Origin: Terebella lapidaria
Lineage: Eukaryota > Annelida > Polychaeta > Terebellida > Terebellidae
Length of the DNA stretch: 64,000 nt
Direction of reading: 5' to 3'
Assembly (NCBI GenBank): GCA_949152475.1
Contig: OX424555.1
Coordinates: 59,935,977-59,999,976 of the forward strand
A program made the position numbers and the translations under genes. Shown piece after piece: positions 35,392 through 47,800 of this stretch; position 1 is the stretch's first letter; the number at the start of each line of letters is the position of its first letter. The notes under the pieces are model-generated. The model did no database searches. It saw only the letters and a program-made list of their open reading frames with translations, and was not told the origin of the DNA.

Positions 35392-36833
35392 GTTGACAAA
35401 TACGCCAGTGCCAAGTCCGCTGGACAGTTGTTGATGTCCGCAGCCCTAGCCACAGACAACATCCGGGACCTGTACGACTTGGTACAGGTCGGCAATGTCG
35501 GTGAGTAGGGATATTCACCTGCCTTCAGTAGTGTGTCGTTTTGATATAATTATCAGGGATATGCTCAACGGGACGAGGTTGATTTTAATGTCCTATAATG
35601 CAAGGCAATTGGAGACGAACCAATATTAACATGAGCAAAAATACTCTCGAGTAAAATAAATACTGCATGTACTAAGCACGTGAGAACTCACTTCAGGATG
35701 TCGCGAGAAGAGCGCAGTTATAATCCTGACGTGGCCGACGTACATTATAACTTTCAAAGTAATACATTCGAAGTAACACATTCGAAATCTAATGGGGAAA
35801 TCGTATTCGTAAAACGTACCCCTGACGAAGCATTTGAATAGATTAGTTGGAAAATCCCGGAGCATTCGAATAAGTTATCTACACATTGTTAAATTTGTAG
35901 ATATGTATTCAATTATGGTTATATTTTCCAGTCCAGAGTTCATACGCTTTAGCTAGATATTAAAATACAATTATTGACAATACATATCCGACCGATTACA
36001 TACATGTCATATGGTTATGATGCAAGTCGGCACAAATAGCAGTGAGGTTCAACAGTTGAATAACAGTTTTATGACGAATATGCGAATGAGGATTTGGTTA
36101 AATGTTCAGTTATGTGTCATATCATGAGTATGATATTTTGGCTTCCTGTACTTGAGATTGATAATTCTAATTACGTCATAATGGTAGATTTTTTTCATTT
36201 GATTTTTTGAAAGGGGACTTTCTGTAAGTCATAACTCTTCATAGCAAGATTGGAAATGGTTATTGGAATGACCCAATCATACCAGCCTCAGGTAATAGGT
36301 GTTCCGTGGAAAGGAAAATTCCGTGGAAAGGGAAATTCACCTGAATGAAATCCACGAATCGGTCCACTAAAAAAATTATTAACAGCTTCCAAACGCAGGA
36401 TAATGCCTTAATATAAACGTTACGTCTCAATCATTTTGCCAAGGTTTTTTTTTTCGCAGGGGTTGTTGACTACTGGACAACATTGATGGTGATAATCTGC
36501 TTGATCTTGTCGATTCAATTCTCTAACCTCGTCATGGCCATTCTACTACTGGTATGGCGCCTCAATAGCAGGACCGTAGCCGTCGTTCATCCTGCACCAG
36601 GATCACCTGATCCTGATCCAGAGCAGGACAAAAATCCAGATTCTGGCAAGGGACATGAGAAAGAAAAAGACCCGGAAGCGGTGGAGGACACTGGGAGTCG
36701 GGACGTTAAGGTTGTGACGTCACAGCAGGGAGTGCCCGCCCGCATCAGGAGAATGAATGACGCGGTCACCATCCTAGGATTTATAGTCGTCTTGCTACAT
36801 ATCGTCAAGAACGTACTTGCTGCCGATATATAG
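35392..36833 (+). CDS. ninjurin-like membrane protein, two recognised exons
   Basis: Ninjurins are small double-pass plasma-membrane proteins; NINJ1 oligomerises to rupture membranes during lytic cell death and also acts in adhesion. Exon 35392-35500 has acceptor TTTCAG and donor G|GTGAGT. It encodes YASAKSAGQLLMSAALATDN and continues to VQVGNV, matching the conserved amphipathic helices of the family (Y-A-x-K-K-S-x-A-E-S-M). Exon 36460-36833 completes a split Gly codon and carries a first membrane helix (about WTTLMVIICLILSIQFSNLV to LLLVW). A long linker of about 65 residues, rich in Pro, Asp, Glu and Lys, follows. A second membrane helix (AVTILGFIVVLLHIVKNVLA) stands just before the stop. 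In ordinary ninjurins this linker is about 15-25 residues, so the expansion is unusual. The 5' exon is uncertain (see 34263). Confidence 0.82.
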
Positions 36834-37436
36834 ACGGAAATCCCAAGAAGTAAAAAAAAAAAACAAAGCTTGGAAAAGTCAGTGGATTTTGCTGAAATCC
36901 GCACGACTTGGACATAGTCTTAGCCCCAGGTTATAATACGGTAATGATATGGATAAGTTGAGCAGTTGAACAACTAATGTTCAACATAGAAATCCAATGG
37001 CCAGGTTTAGAATCACTATCTGGATGCACACCAAGAACCAAACGACTGTGATATTGCACTTTGTATTTCCATACAAATATATTTTATACAATGTACACAA
37101 TTTACATTTCCGTATATTCCATACATTTTCATACATTGTCCATATAAAGTTAATCTGCGTGAACCTAATCGCCCATAATTAACATCATTGATAAATATTA
37201 TTAAAATATCGTTTTAATCGCAGTTGTGCCCATTTGTATCCATAATAGTTCGATTTCAATCTCGTTGTGCATTGCCAACATGTGTGAGACTTCTCACAGT
37301 ATCATCGAAGTCCAACGAAGACATCAGGTCGTTCTGTTGATATTGAAGACAAAATTATGAAACACATAAAATACTAAGAATATGTGATGATATGTATTCC
37401 AACTACGGAGGTCAATTGATTGCCGTTGTGACTTAC
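36834..37436. other. region between the convergent ninjurin and hydratase genes
   Basis: Holds the 3' untranslated region of the ninjurin gene and probably undetected 3' exons or untranslated region of the - strand hydratase. I looked on - for the family's usual C-terminal block and did not find it. Confidence 0.5.
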
Positions 37437-39898
37437 GTCCTGAGTAAAGTCCAGTAGTTTTTTCTCTGTTGCTAAATCCATTTTGTTCTGAAATAGATTA
37501 TTCACCATCACTGGTACTGAAACAAGGCAACAATGAAACCGCGTCAGGTGAAATACAATACCTTGAATTGAATAATCACTCCCATCTTGAGAATGTTCGA
37601 GGAGAGCTTGCACGCGAACCGATAAGCCGCCACGCCGTCTGAGTCCTGCTCGACCACGTGTGTCAGGACGCGGAACCTGTCAAACGCCTCCTGCGGGTCG
37701 ACGGCACGTCCAGTGTATATTAGTTCCTTGGCAAGCGCCGGGCTAGTTACTCGCGGCAGTCTCTGGGTTCCACCTGCGAGGAGGTTAAAAGAATGATGTT
37801 CTCGATTCAGCCAAAAATAGTGGAGTGGGGCGGTTTAATGCTGGATGAAACGATAACTGTGGATATATGTGTTCGATGCGAAACGCGATGAATTGTTAAG
37901 TATATTTTGTTACTTTTGTGTGTTGAGTTGAAAAGTGAAGAAAACAGTGCCCACCTGCACCGGGTATGATAGCCAAAGTTGTCTCAGGCAAACCAAGTTT
38001 AGTATTCGATGCTGAAATTAGACACAATACATTTACATGTTAGAATATATAATAGTAATGTTCTACTCTCGGTCATGCAACCGTTCCCGTTGTATATACC
38101 GGCGACCCTGAGGTCACAGGCGAGAGCGAGCTCGAGTCCCCCGCCCAGGGCCGGGCCGTCTATGGCGGCTAGGATGGGCTGGGGCAGCGAGGTGAGCTCT
38201 GCCAGCAGAGAACGCAGGGTCCAGCTCCAGCGACGGTACTCCGGCACAGACAGGCCGATCCGCTCCTTCAGATCCGCCCCTATAAATATCGTGTTACAAT
38301 ACGGTATTGTGTTACTAATGTTGGAGATATGAACGTTACATTTGCAAAACTGATAAGGAAATGAATACGGCGATTGAGAACGCACTAGATCATAATATCA
38401 AACCTTGTATACGATCATACTAGTGTTGGAACTTACCAGCACAAAACATGCGTGGCGTCTCACTGCGCAATATCATAAGCTTCGTCGTATCACAGAATCG
38501 AATTTCTCCAATCGCACTTCGTAGCTGAATGAATGACACACACGCACCATCATCTACATGGTCTTGTTTTGATGATTTACATGTACATTCTTCGACGATT
38601 TAGTAATATATTATAGTTGTGAAATATATAGTGTAACCGCACCTGGTTCAGAAGATCAAAATTCATAGCATTGTGGACTTTGGCACGGTTCAGGGAACAA
38701 ACTGCTACACCTGGATGTGAAATACACTCATTGTATTGTTTTACCGATAAACACGAAATGCTGGGCTAATTAGAATATGTACAGAAGAAGAGCATCGCTT
38801 ACTGGGCACCATGTGTGTGAACAGGCCTACTCACTAAATTTATCTTCTTATATGCCTAATGTATCTTCATATGCAGTGGATTTGTATCTATGAAACTTGA
38901 ACTTCAACATTCAGTGTCACTTGATGTAAAGTTCAATGTCACCCAAGGAAGCACCACACCAACCGTTTCGGTCATATATATTTTGGACATATCATGAGGT
39001 AGCCATAACCCCTTAGGTCGAGCATGCGAGGTTCGTTGAGGCTAAGTTTACTAATCTGCGCTGCGTGTTGACTTTTTGTGTGCTCATGACATTTAAGCTG
39101 TATCATCATGCATTTTGTTTCCAATTGCTGATCTATACATAAAGAGGAAGCATAACCATGAGTTCAAGGTCATATGAGTTAAGGTTGAAGGTCATCATAT
39201 TTCAAACGTTTTGACTCTGGGTCACAATCTCACTGCTTGCTGTAGCCTTTAACCTTGAACATTCATTGCCACATGGGTTCAGAATAAAGGTCACCTTGAC
39301 ATGCACCAATATCTTCCTATATGCTACATACATAGACTGTATCTCCACTATCCCTATGCGGAAAAAAAGAAAAAATATCAGGATGAAAGGAATATGATCC
39401 AAAACGTCCTATAAATGTAACCCACGTGATGGAACCCCCGCCCTCCCCCACAAAATCTCCCCACACAAAATATCACTATGAGATATTCTCGTATGAACGC
39501 ACAAGTTTGAAAAATCATCAGATATATTTTGCGATTTCGAGCTTACAGACCGACGGCAAACGAATGAAAGGACATCAATTGGCGACATAAGCTTATGGTC
39601 GGTCGGCTGAATAAAAATACAACAAAATCGAATTCTGAGAGGGGAAATATATAGAGGAGATGATCTGAATCACATCCACATTTAACAACAGTGCTTGATG
39701 ATTGCAACACGTTATGACATGATGTAGTCAGTGTACCATCGCACTTGTTATATCATGATGTTCACAGTTCACATGGACGTCTCGAGCCCAAACCTTACCG
39801 GAGAGCTCCCCGTCCAGACGAGACAAGCGTACGGCCAGTGTGGACATACATCTCCTCACTGGCATACTCAGGTGATACCATCTTGTTGTCGGTAACAT
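37437..39898 (-). CDS. enoyl-CoA hydratase family protein (AUH/ECHDC2 type), partial
   Basis: Crotonase-fold mitochondrial enzyme; AUH hydrates 3-methylglutaconyl-CoA in leucine breakdown and ECHDC2 is its close relative. Exons on -: 39898-39799, 38710-38643, 38524-38437, 38279-38100, 38011-37955 and 37773-about 37562, all with matching GT/AG sites and phases. A possible last exon is 37487-37437. The start at 39898 gives an Arg-rich, acid-poor leader ([20 protein letters not shown]) typical of mitochondrial import. Family motifs follow: [13 protein letters not shown], then FCAGADLKER across a junction, [18 protein letters not shown], and [20 protein letters not shown]. Both catalytic glutamates (in GGGLE and LPE) and the oxyanion-hole glycines are present. 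After KLSSNILKM (about 37585) the usual C-terminal helices, ending in a DRLEG-like motif, are not found. The 3' end is therefore uncertain and truncation is possible. Confidence 0.88.
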
Positions 39899-42800
39899 GG
39901 CAGTACATATCACAATTCCCTGAGGAGTCACCGTGTATATCCTAGAGTGACATGGGAGTAGTTATTGTATATGCTGTTGTGCTAGACACGATCAGTGTCC
40001 CTTATGATCAACGCGATAATGTATGTGCGGTGGTTTTTATATGACCTCGTTTCACATAGCCAACACCACCCGCTGATGAACAGACCGGTAGTCATCACGA
40101 TGTTGGCCTCGCATTGTTCGACTCCGTTTAGCGAACAATTATAATACCCTTATACGTACATAAACTGCCGACATAATGTTGTGTTTCCTCAACACTTTAG
40201 TTCTATTCAAGTAGACTATAACACTTATGAGAGTATAAGAGGATTGACTTCTAAACATATATTGAAATGCTATTTCGTATGTGCAATTAAAAAAGCCAAT
40301 TATATACATGTCCAAAAAAACCAGACACAATGTAACATTGATAATTTGTAAACTTTATTTTTATGTGCGGAATGTATTCTAAGGCGCTTGGATTCTAATT
40401 AATAAGAAATTAATACAGTCATTGTGAAAATTCGGTGACCGAAGAGGTCCGAAACCGATAGAAATGGCGCCTAGATATGAGATAGATTAAGCCTCCTGTA
40501 AGTGTGCGTCTTTGTACATTGTGCGATCGAACATCGAATTATATTGCACAGCTTTCTACCACAAGGGTCTACCACCATAGCTGAAACGACGTTGAAAGCT
40601 CGTTTTAACTTGTTGAATCTAGTGATGAAAGCAGGTAGCCTATGCTGAGGAAAAAAAATACCAGGACATCTTCATAAAGTGTGATTAAGAATGGGAACGA
40701 TACTAATTTGAGGTTTTCAAAAAAAAAAATACTTGTGAATTAATTCAAATGAACGACTTTGCACCAAAATATGGACACATGGTCGAAGACAATGGAAGAC
40801 ACTGATTATCATAGTTCATATCATGACGGGGTTGCACTAATTGTCTGTCCGAATGTTACTCATGTCCAAATGGTCCAAACGACAAAAGGAACAGTATTCC
40901 GTTTCACCCGGGCTTTGTGAGATGTATATCGTATGGATTGACACATTCTATGATGGCAATGAACCATTGAGTGTCACATTCACATGACTATGTGTGAGAT
41001 AAACAGGGATTCCATGGGAACACCAATTTTGTAGCGCGACGCATTCACTACAGAGACTACCAAATGTTTTCAGAAGTGCAGGGGATAATGGTCAATGTCC
41101 AGTCCTGAATATGGACACCAAGTTACCAAAAAATTATAGGTATTGTTCGCTCTTGGTTTCACCCACGTATTCACGTATGTTGTCCCGCTCATTATGACCT
41201 ACATCAAAGATTAGCCAGTATTTTGGCAAGAGATAATACCCGTTTCCGTTACCTGCACTATGCGAAAATTGCTTCATCCGAGCATATAGTAGAATAATTA
41301 TCATAAAATTGTAATTGACACAGTAGGCTTGAACAATATGTGCCTCGTTCACAGTTTATATCGTAGTGCAACAGTTTGAGTATATTTTGTATTCGACAAT
41401 CAATATGTTTAAATGGATATTTGAATTTGTTGCATCAAGAAATATACTTTTGCATACCCGACGTTGTGTTGAACTAGCTTTTGATGCCCCTTGTACGAAA
41501 CATACAATGTGATCCATCGTACAAGCTCTAGTCGGAGACTCACTGCGGGGGGGGGGGGGGGTGGGTATAAATCCATATTCCTTCGAATATATTGAACGTG
41601 CCTTCGAAAATAAAAATTTTGGATTAGAGTGTTGAAATACAGGTAATTTTAACCCAAAACTGCCTGTAAAAGGGGGCCATTTATCCCATTTTCACCATGA
41701 GCTGCTATGGTTGTTGCTTCTTTCTTATAACAAATCATTTATACAAATAAATGCATTAAAATAAAATACACGGCATGTTTCATGTACGCGACGATAGTTC
41801 ATTTCTAGTGCATAGCGATTTGGCAGTTTTTACAATGCATCATTCCCACGCACAATTGTCCTGCCATGACATTTATAACTTCCGCAGTCACCGGGACCCT
41901 CGCTAGAAGTAACCAAATCTCAAGCAGAATAAATACAGGCTTTGGGACAGGGACGAGACAATTACTCAGGCGCATGACAGAGAGGTCACACCGAACATCC
42001 GGAAAGCTATTCCTTCAACATCCAGGCGTGGGCATACAACCTAAACGCCGGTGTGTTCTCGTCAAAATACGAGGGGAACATCAACAATATGGTCGTAAGT
42101 TCAGGTGTCTGGTTTGATGATTGACAATGAAAAAGTTTGCAACGCAAATTGTAGTATATATTGCTGATTGTAGTATATAATTACTGATTGAATTTAGTAT
42201 ACAAAATGTTGTTACCTAAGAATGAGTTATGTTCAACATTCTTCACATAAATTATATCTAAAATGTTTTTTGCTTTGGTTGGTAGAGTCCATAATGCTTA
42301 CACGAGAACGTACTGACTGATTCGCTTTGTACATGGTGTACTACACGTGTTATGTATACGGGATCCTACGTCAAATGTGTCATGCGCTGTCTTCTGTTTT
42401 AAATGGACCAATGCGTTGATTATGCTTATAGGGTGATGCGACTTTTTTTTTTAAATTTTAGGAATCGGTCCATTGTTTCGAAGCATGACGATTAAATGTA
42501 GTGTCGAGTGGGTTTACGTGGATTGCATTGATTGGGCGGAAATATTCGTTCCAAATCAATAACAAATATAACCGATGACCTCAGAAAAATCGGATACGAA
42601 AGGAGCTATAGTGTATTAGCTGGATAAATAAAAGATTTAGCAGCCGCTTTTGTTTTGCTTTGTGAGTCACTCAGAGTAACCTCTGATCTGTCCTGGTGTA
42701 CGTTCAAACATATATACTAATCGTGTTGCATCAAGGGATGCAAAGCACCGAGAATGGTGCTTATGTCAACAAACTCAAATGGTCTCCACCAGTAACTCAC

Positions 42801-44852
42801 AATGAGAAAGGGGCATATGTTGAACAAATCAAGTACATATTGTGTATATGTGCGTGTTCACAACTTTCTCCAAATGTCACTTTAAGGAATATTTTTGTTG
42901 CAGCTTTATTTCGGAATGGGCCCGGTGACAACACTAAAACATCATGATCTCTTGTATACATAAGTAATCAATCAGAGATGAATCGAATTCGCCACAAAAG
43001 CAGACTGGTAATAGTGTGTTAGCCGTTATATAGGCTCTTATCACATCAAAAATAAAATCCACCAACGACGGCAACAAACACGATAAATGTAAGGAACGGT
43101 TTTAAATAACCGTACTACTATCGATAATAACATAAAACGCAGTAGTTTATCAGATAAATATCATAGAGTTAATAGAGAGTCCATATTGTCATAACCGAGT
43201 TCTTATGATTCGCTTTGTGCTTAATTCTCTCGTGATGTTAATGAGATGATTGATTGTCTGCGTAATGACTGGGCATTAATGGTGTCTTTGGAAAAGCATT
43301 ATGTCATGTTGGTGTCCCACATGATTACTAAGCACTATCCCGGTATTACCAACGTGAATCAGAGTCCCAATTTACTGAGTTGTTTGTTTAAAATTTACAT
43401 CTTCAACGTGCAAGAAATGAAAAATTCTCGATATATGACGGTCATAGCCCATGTATAGACTACCTTAATAACCATGGAAATTAGTAGCGAAAACAGTGTT
43501 GACAAGGCAAGGACAGTCATTGTCAACTTGTATGCATATTGACAATGCATGTACGATTTCCAGAATGACTAGGAATCACATCCATAATTTTCCATAAATG
43601 CCATTAAATTCCAATCTAATTTATTTGTAAGTATTATGGGTGTGATCTGATGAGAATAGGTGTGTGTTACACAAACATTTCCATCCTCTCAATGCCACCA
43701 TTTGGTATTTAAAATACTAAAATATTTAAATGGTGTTTAAATATTTACATGACAAAACAACTTGTCGCAATGTGCTAGTGTATTTCAAAATACACTTCTT
43801 GACGTATCCGTGCACAGTGGATATAAAACATATTCTATTACAGGCACAGATGTAACCATAATTTAATATATATTCTCTTCCATGTCATATCACATATTAC
43901 ATCCAATGTAAGTACATCGATTTATAGTCCAATCTTTCTAAAATACTAGTACTCTATCCCCACTACCAGTGTCAGTATCATTCTAACAAGCGGTTCGTCA
44001 TTTAGTTACCCTTTCAATATTTCACAGCTTAACGATGAAATGTTGTCATTGAGTGGAGGGAAATATTTTTTATAATGAGACGTCATGTGACAACAGTAAA
44101 AAACAATGTTTTCATGGATGGAAATGTTAGCATTGAGAGAGAAGTAGAATTTTCCATAAAGATTGGTAATGTGTTTACATTAAAGACAACTTTGAAGCAG
44201 CATCAGCGTCGTTGTGATCGTTTCATAAAAACTCACACAAATACGAAAACAGGAATGCAGTTTGTTCTCTCCGAGGCACGATTCGAATCATCTCCTCTGC
44301 TCGCGAATTAAAGATAACCTTGAACACAATAACTCATGGGTCTAATACTGTCACAACAGTGCATCGCTGAGTTGTTGTTGTTTCGTGTATGTTCAATTCT
44401 CCTGGGGTTGCAATGAGATTGTTCAAAGTAGTTACCAAATCGCTGTGTAATGGTATTGCATTAATGGCATCTTTGAAATTGCATCAACACATGTCGCGTC
44501 ACATAATTCTAAGCACTGTCCTGATACCACAAATGGGACGCGATTCAAAATCTGTATTGTATTGTATAAAATGCAAACGAACCATGTTTGCCTAATTGTT
44601 GCGCAATGTTTTTTGCTTTTTGATGCTCATTGTTGAGAATGAAATAAGGTATTTTCTGTCATATCTTTTCACGGTAACAAGATGTTCGAACAGCGGATTC
44701 TTCTCACAGTGTTTGTATATGGCACCACACTACTTGTATCTACATGATCATCAGACTGACCCACTAATCATTTGCATTGCTTCATCCAGTCAATGTAAAA
44801 TAAAACTGTTATTTGGATTAACACAACTCTTTATATAATTCAATTCACATGG
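39899..44852. other. 5 kb without a recognisable gene
   Basis: Apart from the promoter and 5' end of the hydratase gene just above 39898, I see no exon, RNA gene or retroelement domain. Open frames at 41866-42117, 42696-42947, 43246-43458 and 44075-44595 on + are short and unrecognised. A poly-G run lies at 41547-41561. Confidence 0.5.
41547..41561. repeat. poly-G run (15 G)
   Basis: Fifteen consecutive G in otherwise AT-rich DNA; a likely site of length polymorphism or sequencing error. Confidence 0.9.
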
Positions 44853-47800
44853 ATGTAAGTATCAATTTATTACCACCAATACAATCAGATTTTGATTATG
44901 CCAATAAGAAACGTAGAATACAACATTTTGCAATAGAAACAAAGCCCGACCAAATAGTTTATCCGAAGACACACTGGCGTCATCAGGGGCAGACAGTGTG
45001 TTAAATGTAGTTGTTTCTACTGTACACCTGATGGAATTAGTATACAACTGCCCAACAACCTATGAAAACAATTTAAAAATCCGAAACTAACCCCATGGAA
45101 TAGATACATGACAAGTACAAAAGTACCCAATCACAAGCCAGAAGGCTACTGAGCTGATGGTATCCTCGGGGACAGATTAAACGTCCGCCAGCAGTGACAC
45201 CGACTCAGTGGTATGAATGTAAGTATCAATCTATTACCACCAATACAATCAGATTCTGATTATGCCAATAAGAAACGTAGAATACAACATTTTGCAATAG
45301 AAACAAAGCCCGACCAAATAGTTTATCCGAAGACACACTGGCGTCATCAGGGGCAGACAGTGTGTTAAATGTAGTTGTTTCTACTGTACACCTGATGGAA
45401 TTAGTATACAACTGCCCAACAACCTATGAAAACAATTTAAAAATCCGAAACTAACCCCATGGAATAGATACATGACAAGTACAAAAGTACCCAATCACAA
45501 GCCAGAAGGCTACTGAGCTGATGGTATCCTCGGGGACAGATTAAACGTCCGCCAGCAGTGACATCGACTCAGTGGTATGAATGTAAGTATCAATCTATTA
45601 CCACCAATACAATCAGATTTTGATTATGCCAATAAGAAACGTAGAATACAACATTTTGCAATAGAAACAAAGCCCGACCAAATAGTTTATCCGAAGACAC
45701 ACTGGCGTCATCAGGGGCAGACAGTGTGTTAAATGTAGTTGTTTCTACTGTACACCTGATGGAATTAGTATACAACTGCCCAACAACCTATGAAAACAAT
45801 TTAAAAATCCGAAACTAACCCCATGGAATAGATACATGACAAGTACAAAAGTACCCAATCACAAGCCAGAAGGCTACTGAGCTGATGGTATCCTCGGGGA
45901 CAGATTAAACGTCCGCCAGCAGTGACACCGACTCAGTGGTATGAATGTAAGTATCAATCTATTACCACCAATACAATCAGATTTTGATTATGCCAATAAG
46001 AAACGTAGAATACAACATTTTGCAATAGAAACAAAGCCCGACCAAATAGTTTATCCGAAGACACACTGGCGTCATCAGGGGCAGACAGTGTGTTAAATGT
46101 AGTTGTTTCTACTGTACACCTGATGGAATTAGTATACAACTGCCCAACAACCTATGAAAACAATTTAAAAATCCGAAACTAACCCCATGGAATAGATACA
46201 TGACAAGTACAAAAGTACCCAATCACAAGCCAGAAGGCTACTGAGCTGATGGTATCCTCGGGGACAGATTAAACGTCCGCCAGCAGTGACACCGACTCAG
46301 TGGTATGAATGTAAGTATCAATCTATTACCACCAATACAATCAGATTTTGATTATGCCAATAAGAAACGTAGAATACAACATTTTGCAATAGAAACAAAG
46401 CCCGACCAAATAGTTTATCCGAAGACACACTGGCGTCATCAGGGGCAGACAGTGTGTTAAATGTAGTTGTTTCTACTGTACACCTGATGGAATTAGTATA
46501 CAACTGCCCAACAACCTATGAAAACAATTTAAAAATCCGAAACTAACCCCATGGAATAGATACATGACAAGTACAAAAGTACCCAATCACAAGCCAGAAG
46601 GCTACTGAGCTGATGGTATCCTCGGGGACAGATTAAACGTCCGCCAGCAGTGACACCGACTCAGTGGTATGAATGTAAGTATCAATCTATTACCACCAAT
46701 ACAATCAGATTTTGATTATGCCAATAAGAAACGTAGAATACAACATTTTGCAATAGAAACAAAGCCCGACCAAATAGTTTATCCGAAGACACACTGGCGT
46801 CATCAGGGGCAGACAGTGTGTTAAATGTAGTTGTTTCTACTGTACACCTGATGGAATTAGTATACAACTGCCCAACAACCTATGAAAACAATTTAAAAAT
46901 CCGAAACTAACCCCATGGAATAGATACATGACAAGTACAAAAGTACCCAATCACAAGCCAGAAGGCTACTGAGCTGATGGTATCCTCGGGGACAGATTAA
47001 ACGTCCGCCAGCAGTGACACCGACTCAGTGGTATGAATGTAAGTATCAATCTATTACCACCAATACAATCAGATTTTGATTATGCCAATAAGAAACGTAG
47101 AATACAACATTTTGCAATAGAAACAAAGCCCGACCAAATAGTTTATCCGAAGACACACTGGCGTCATCAGGGGCAGACAGTGTGTTAAATGTAGTTGTTT
47201 CTACTGTACACCTGATGGAATTAGTATACAACTGCCCAACAACCTATGAAAACAATTTAAAAATCCGAAACTAACCCCATGGAATAGATACATGACAAGT
47301 ACAAAAGTACCCAATCACAAGCCAGAAGGCTACTGAGCTGATGGTATCCTCGGGGACAGATTAAACGTCCGCCAGCAGTGACACCGACTCAGTGGTATGA
47401 ATGTAAGTATCAATCTATTACCACCAATACAATCAGATTTTGATTATGCCAATAAGAAACGTAGAATACAACATTTTGCAATAGAAACAAAGCCCGACCA
47501 AATAGTTTATCCGAAGACACACTGGCGTCATCAGGGGCAGACAGTGTGTTAAATGTAGTTGTTTCTACTGTACACCTGATGGAATTAGTATACAACTGCC
47601 CAACAACCTATGAAAACAATTTAAAAATCCGAAACTAACCCCATGGAATAGATACATGACAAGTACAAAAGTACCCAATCACAAGCCAGAAGGCTACTGA
47701 GCTGATGGTATCCTCGGGGACAGATTAAACGTCCGCCAGCAGTGACACCGACTCAGTGGTATGAATGTAAGTATCAATCTATTACCACCAATACAATCAG

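Noticed and set aside
44266..44300. B-box-like GATTCGAATC as another tRNA or SINE
   Set aside because: No A-box-like sequence at the expected distance upstream.
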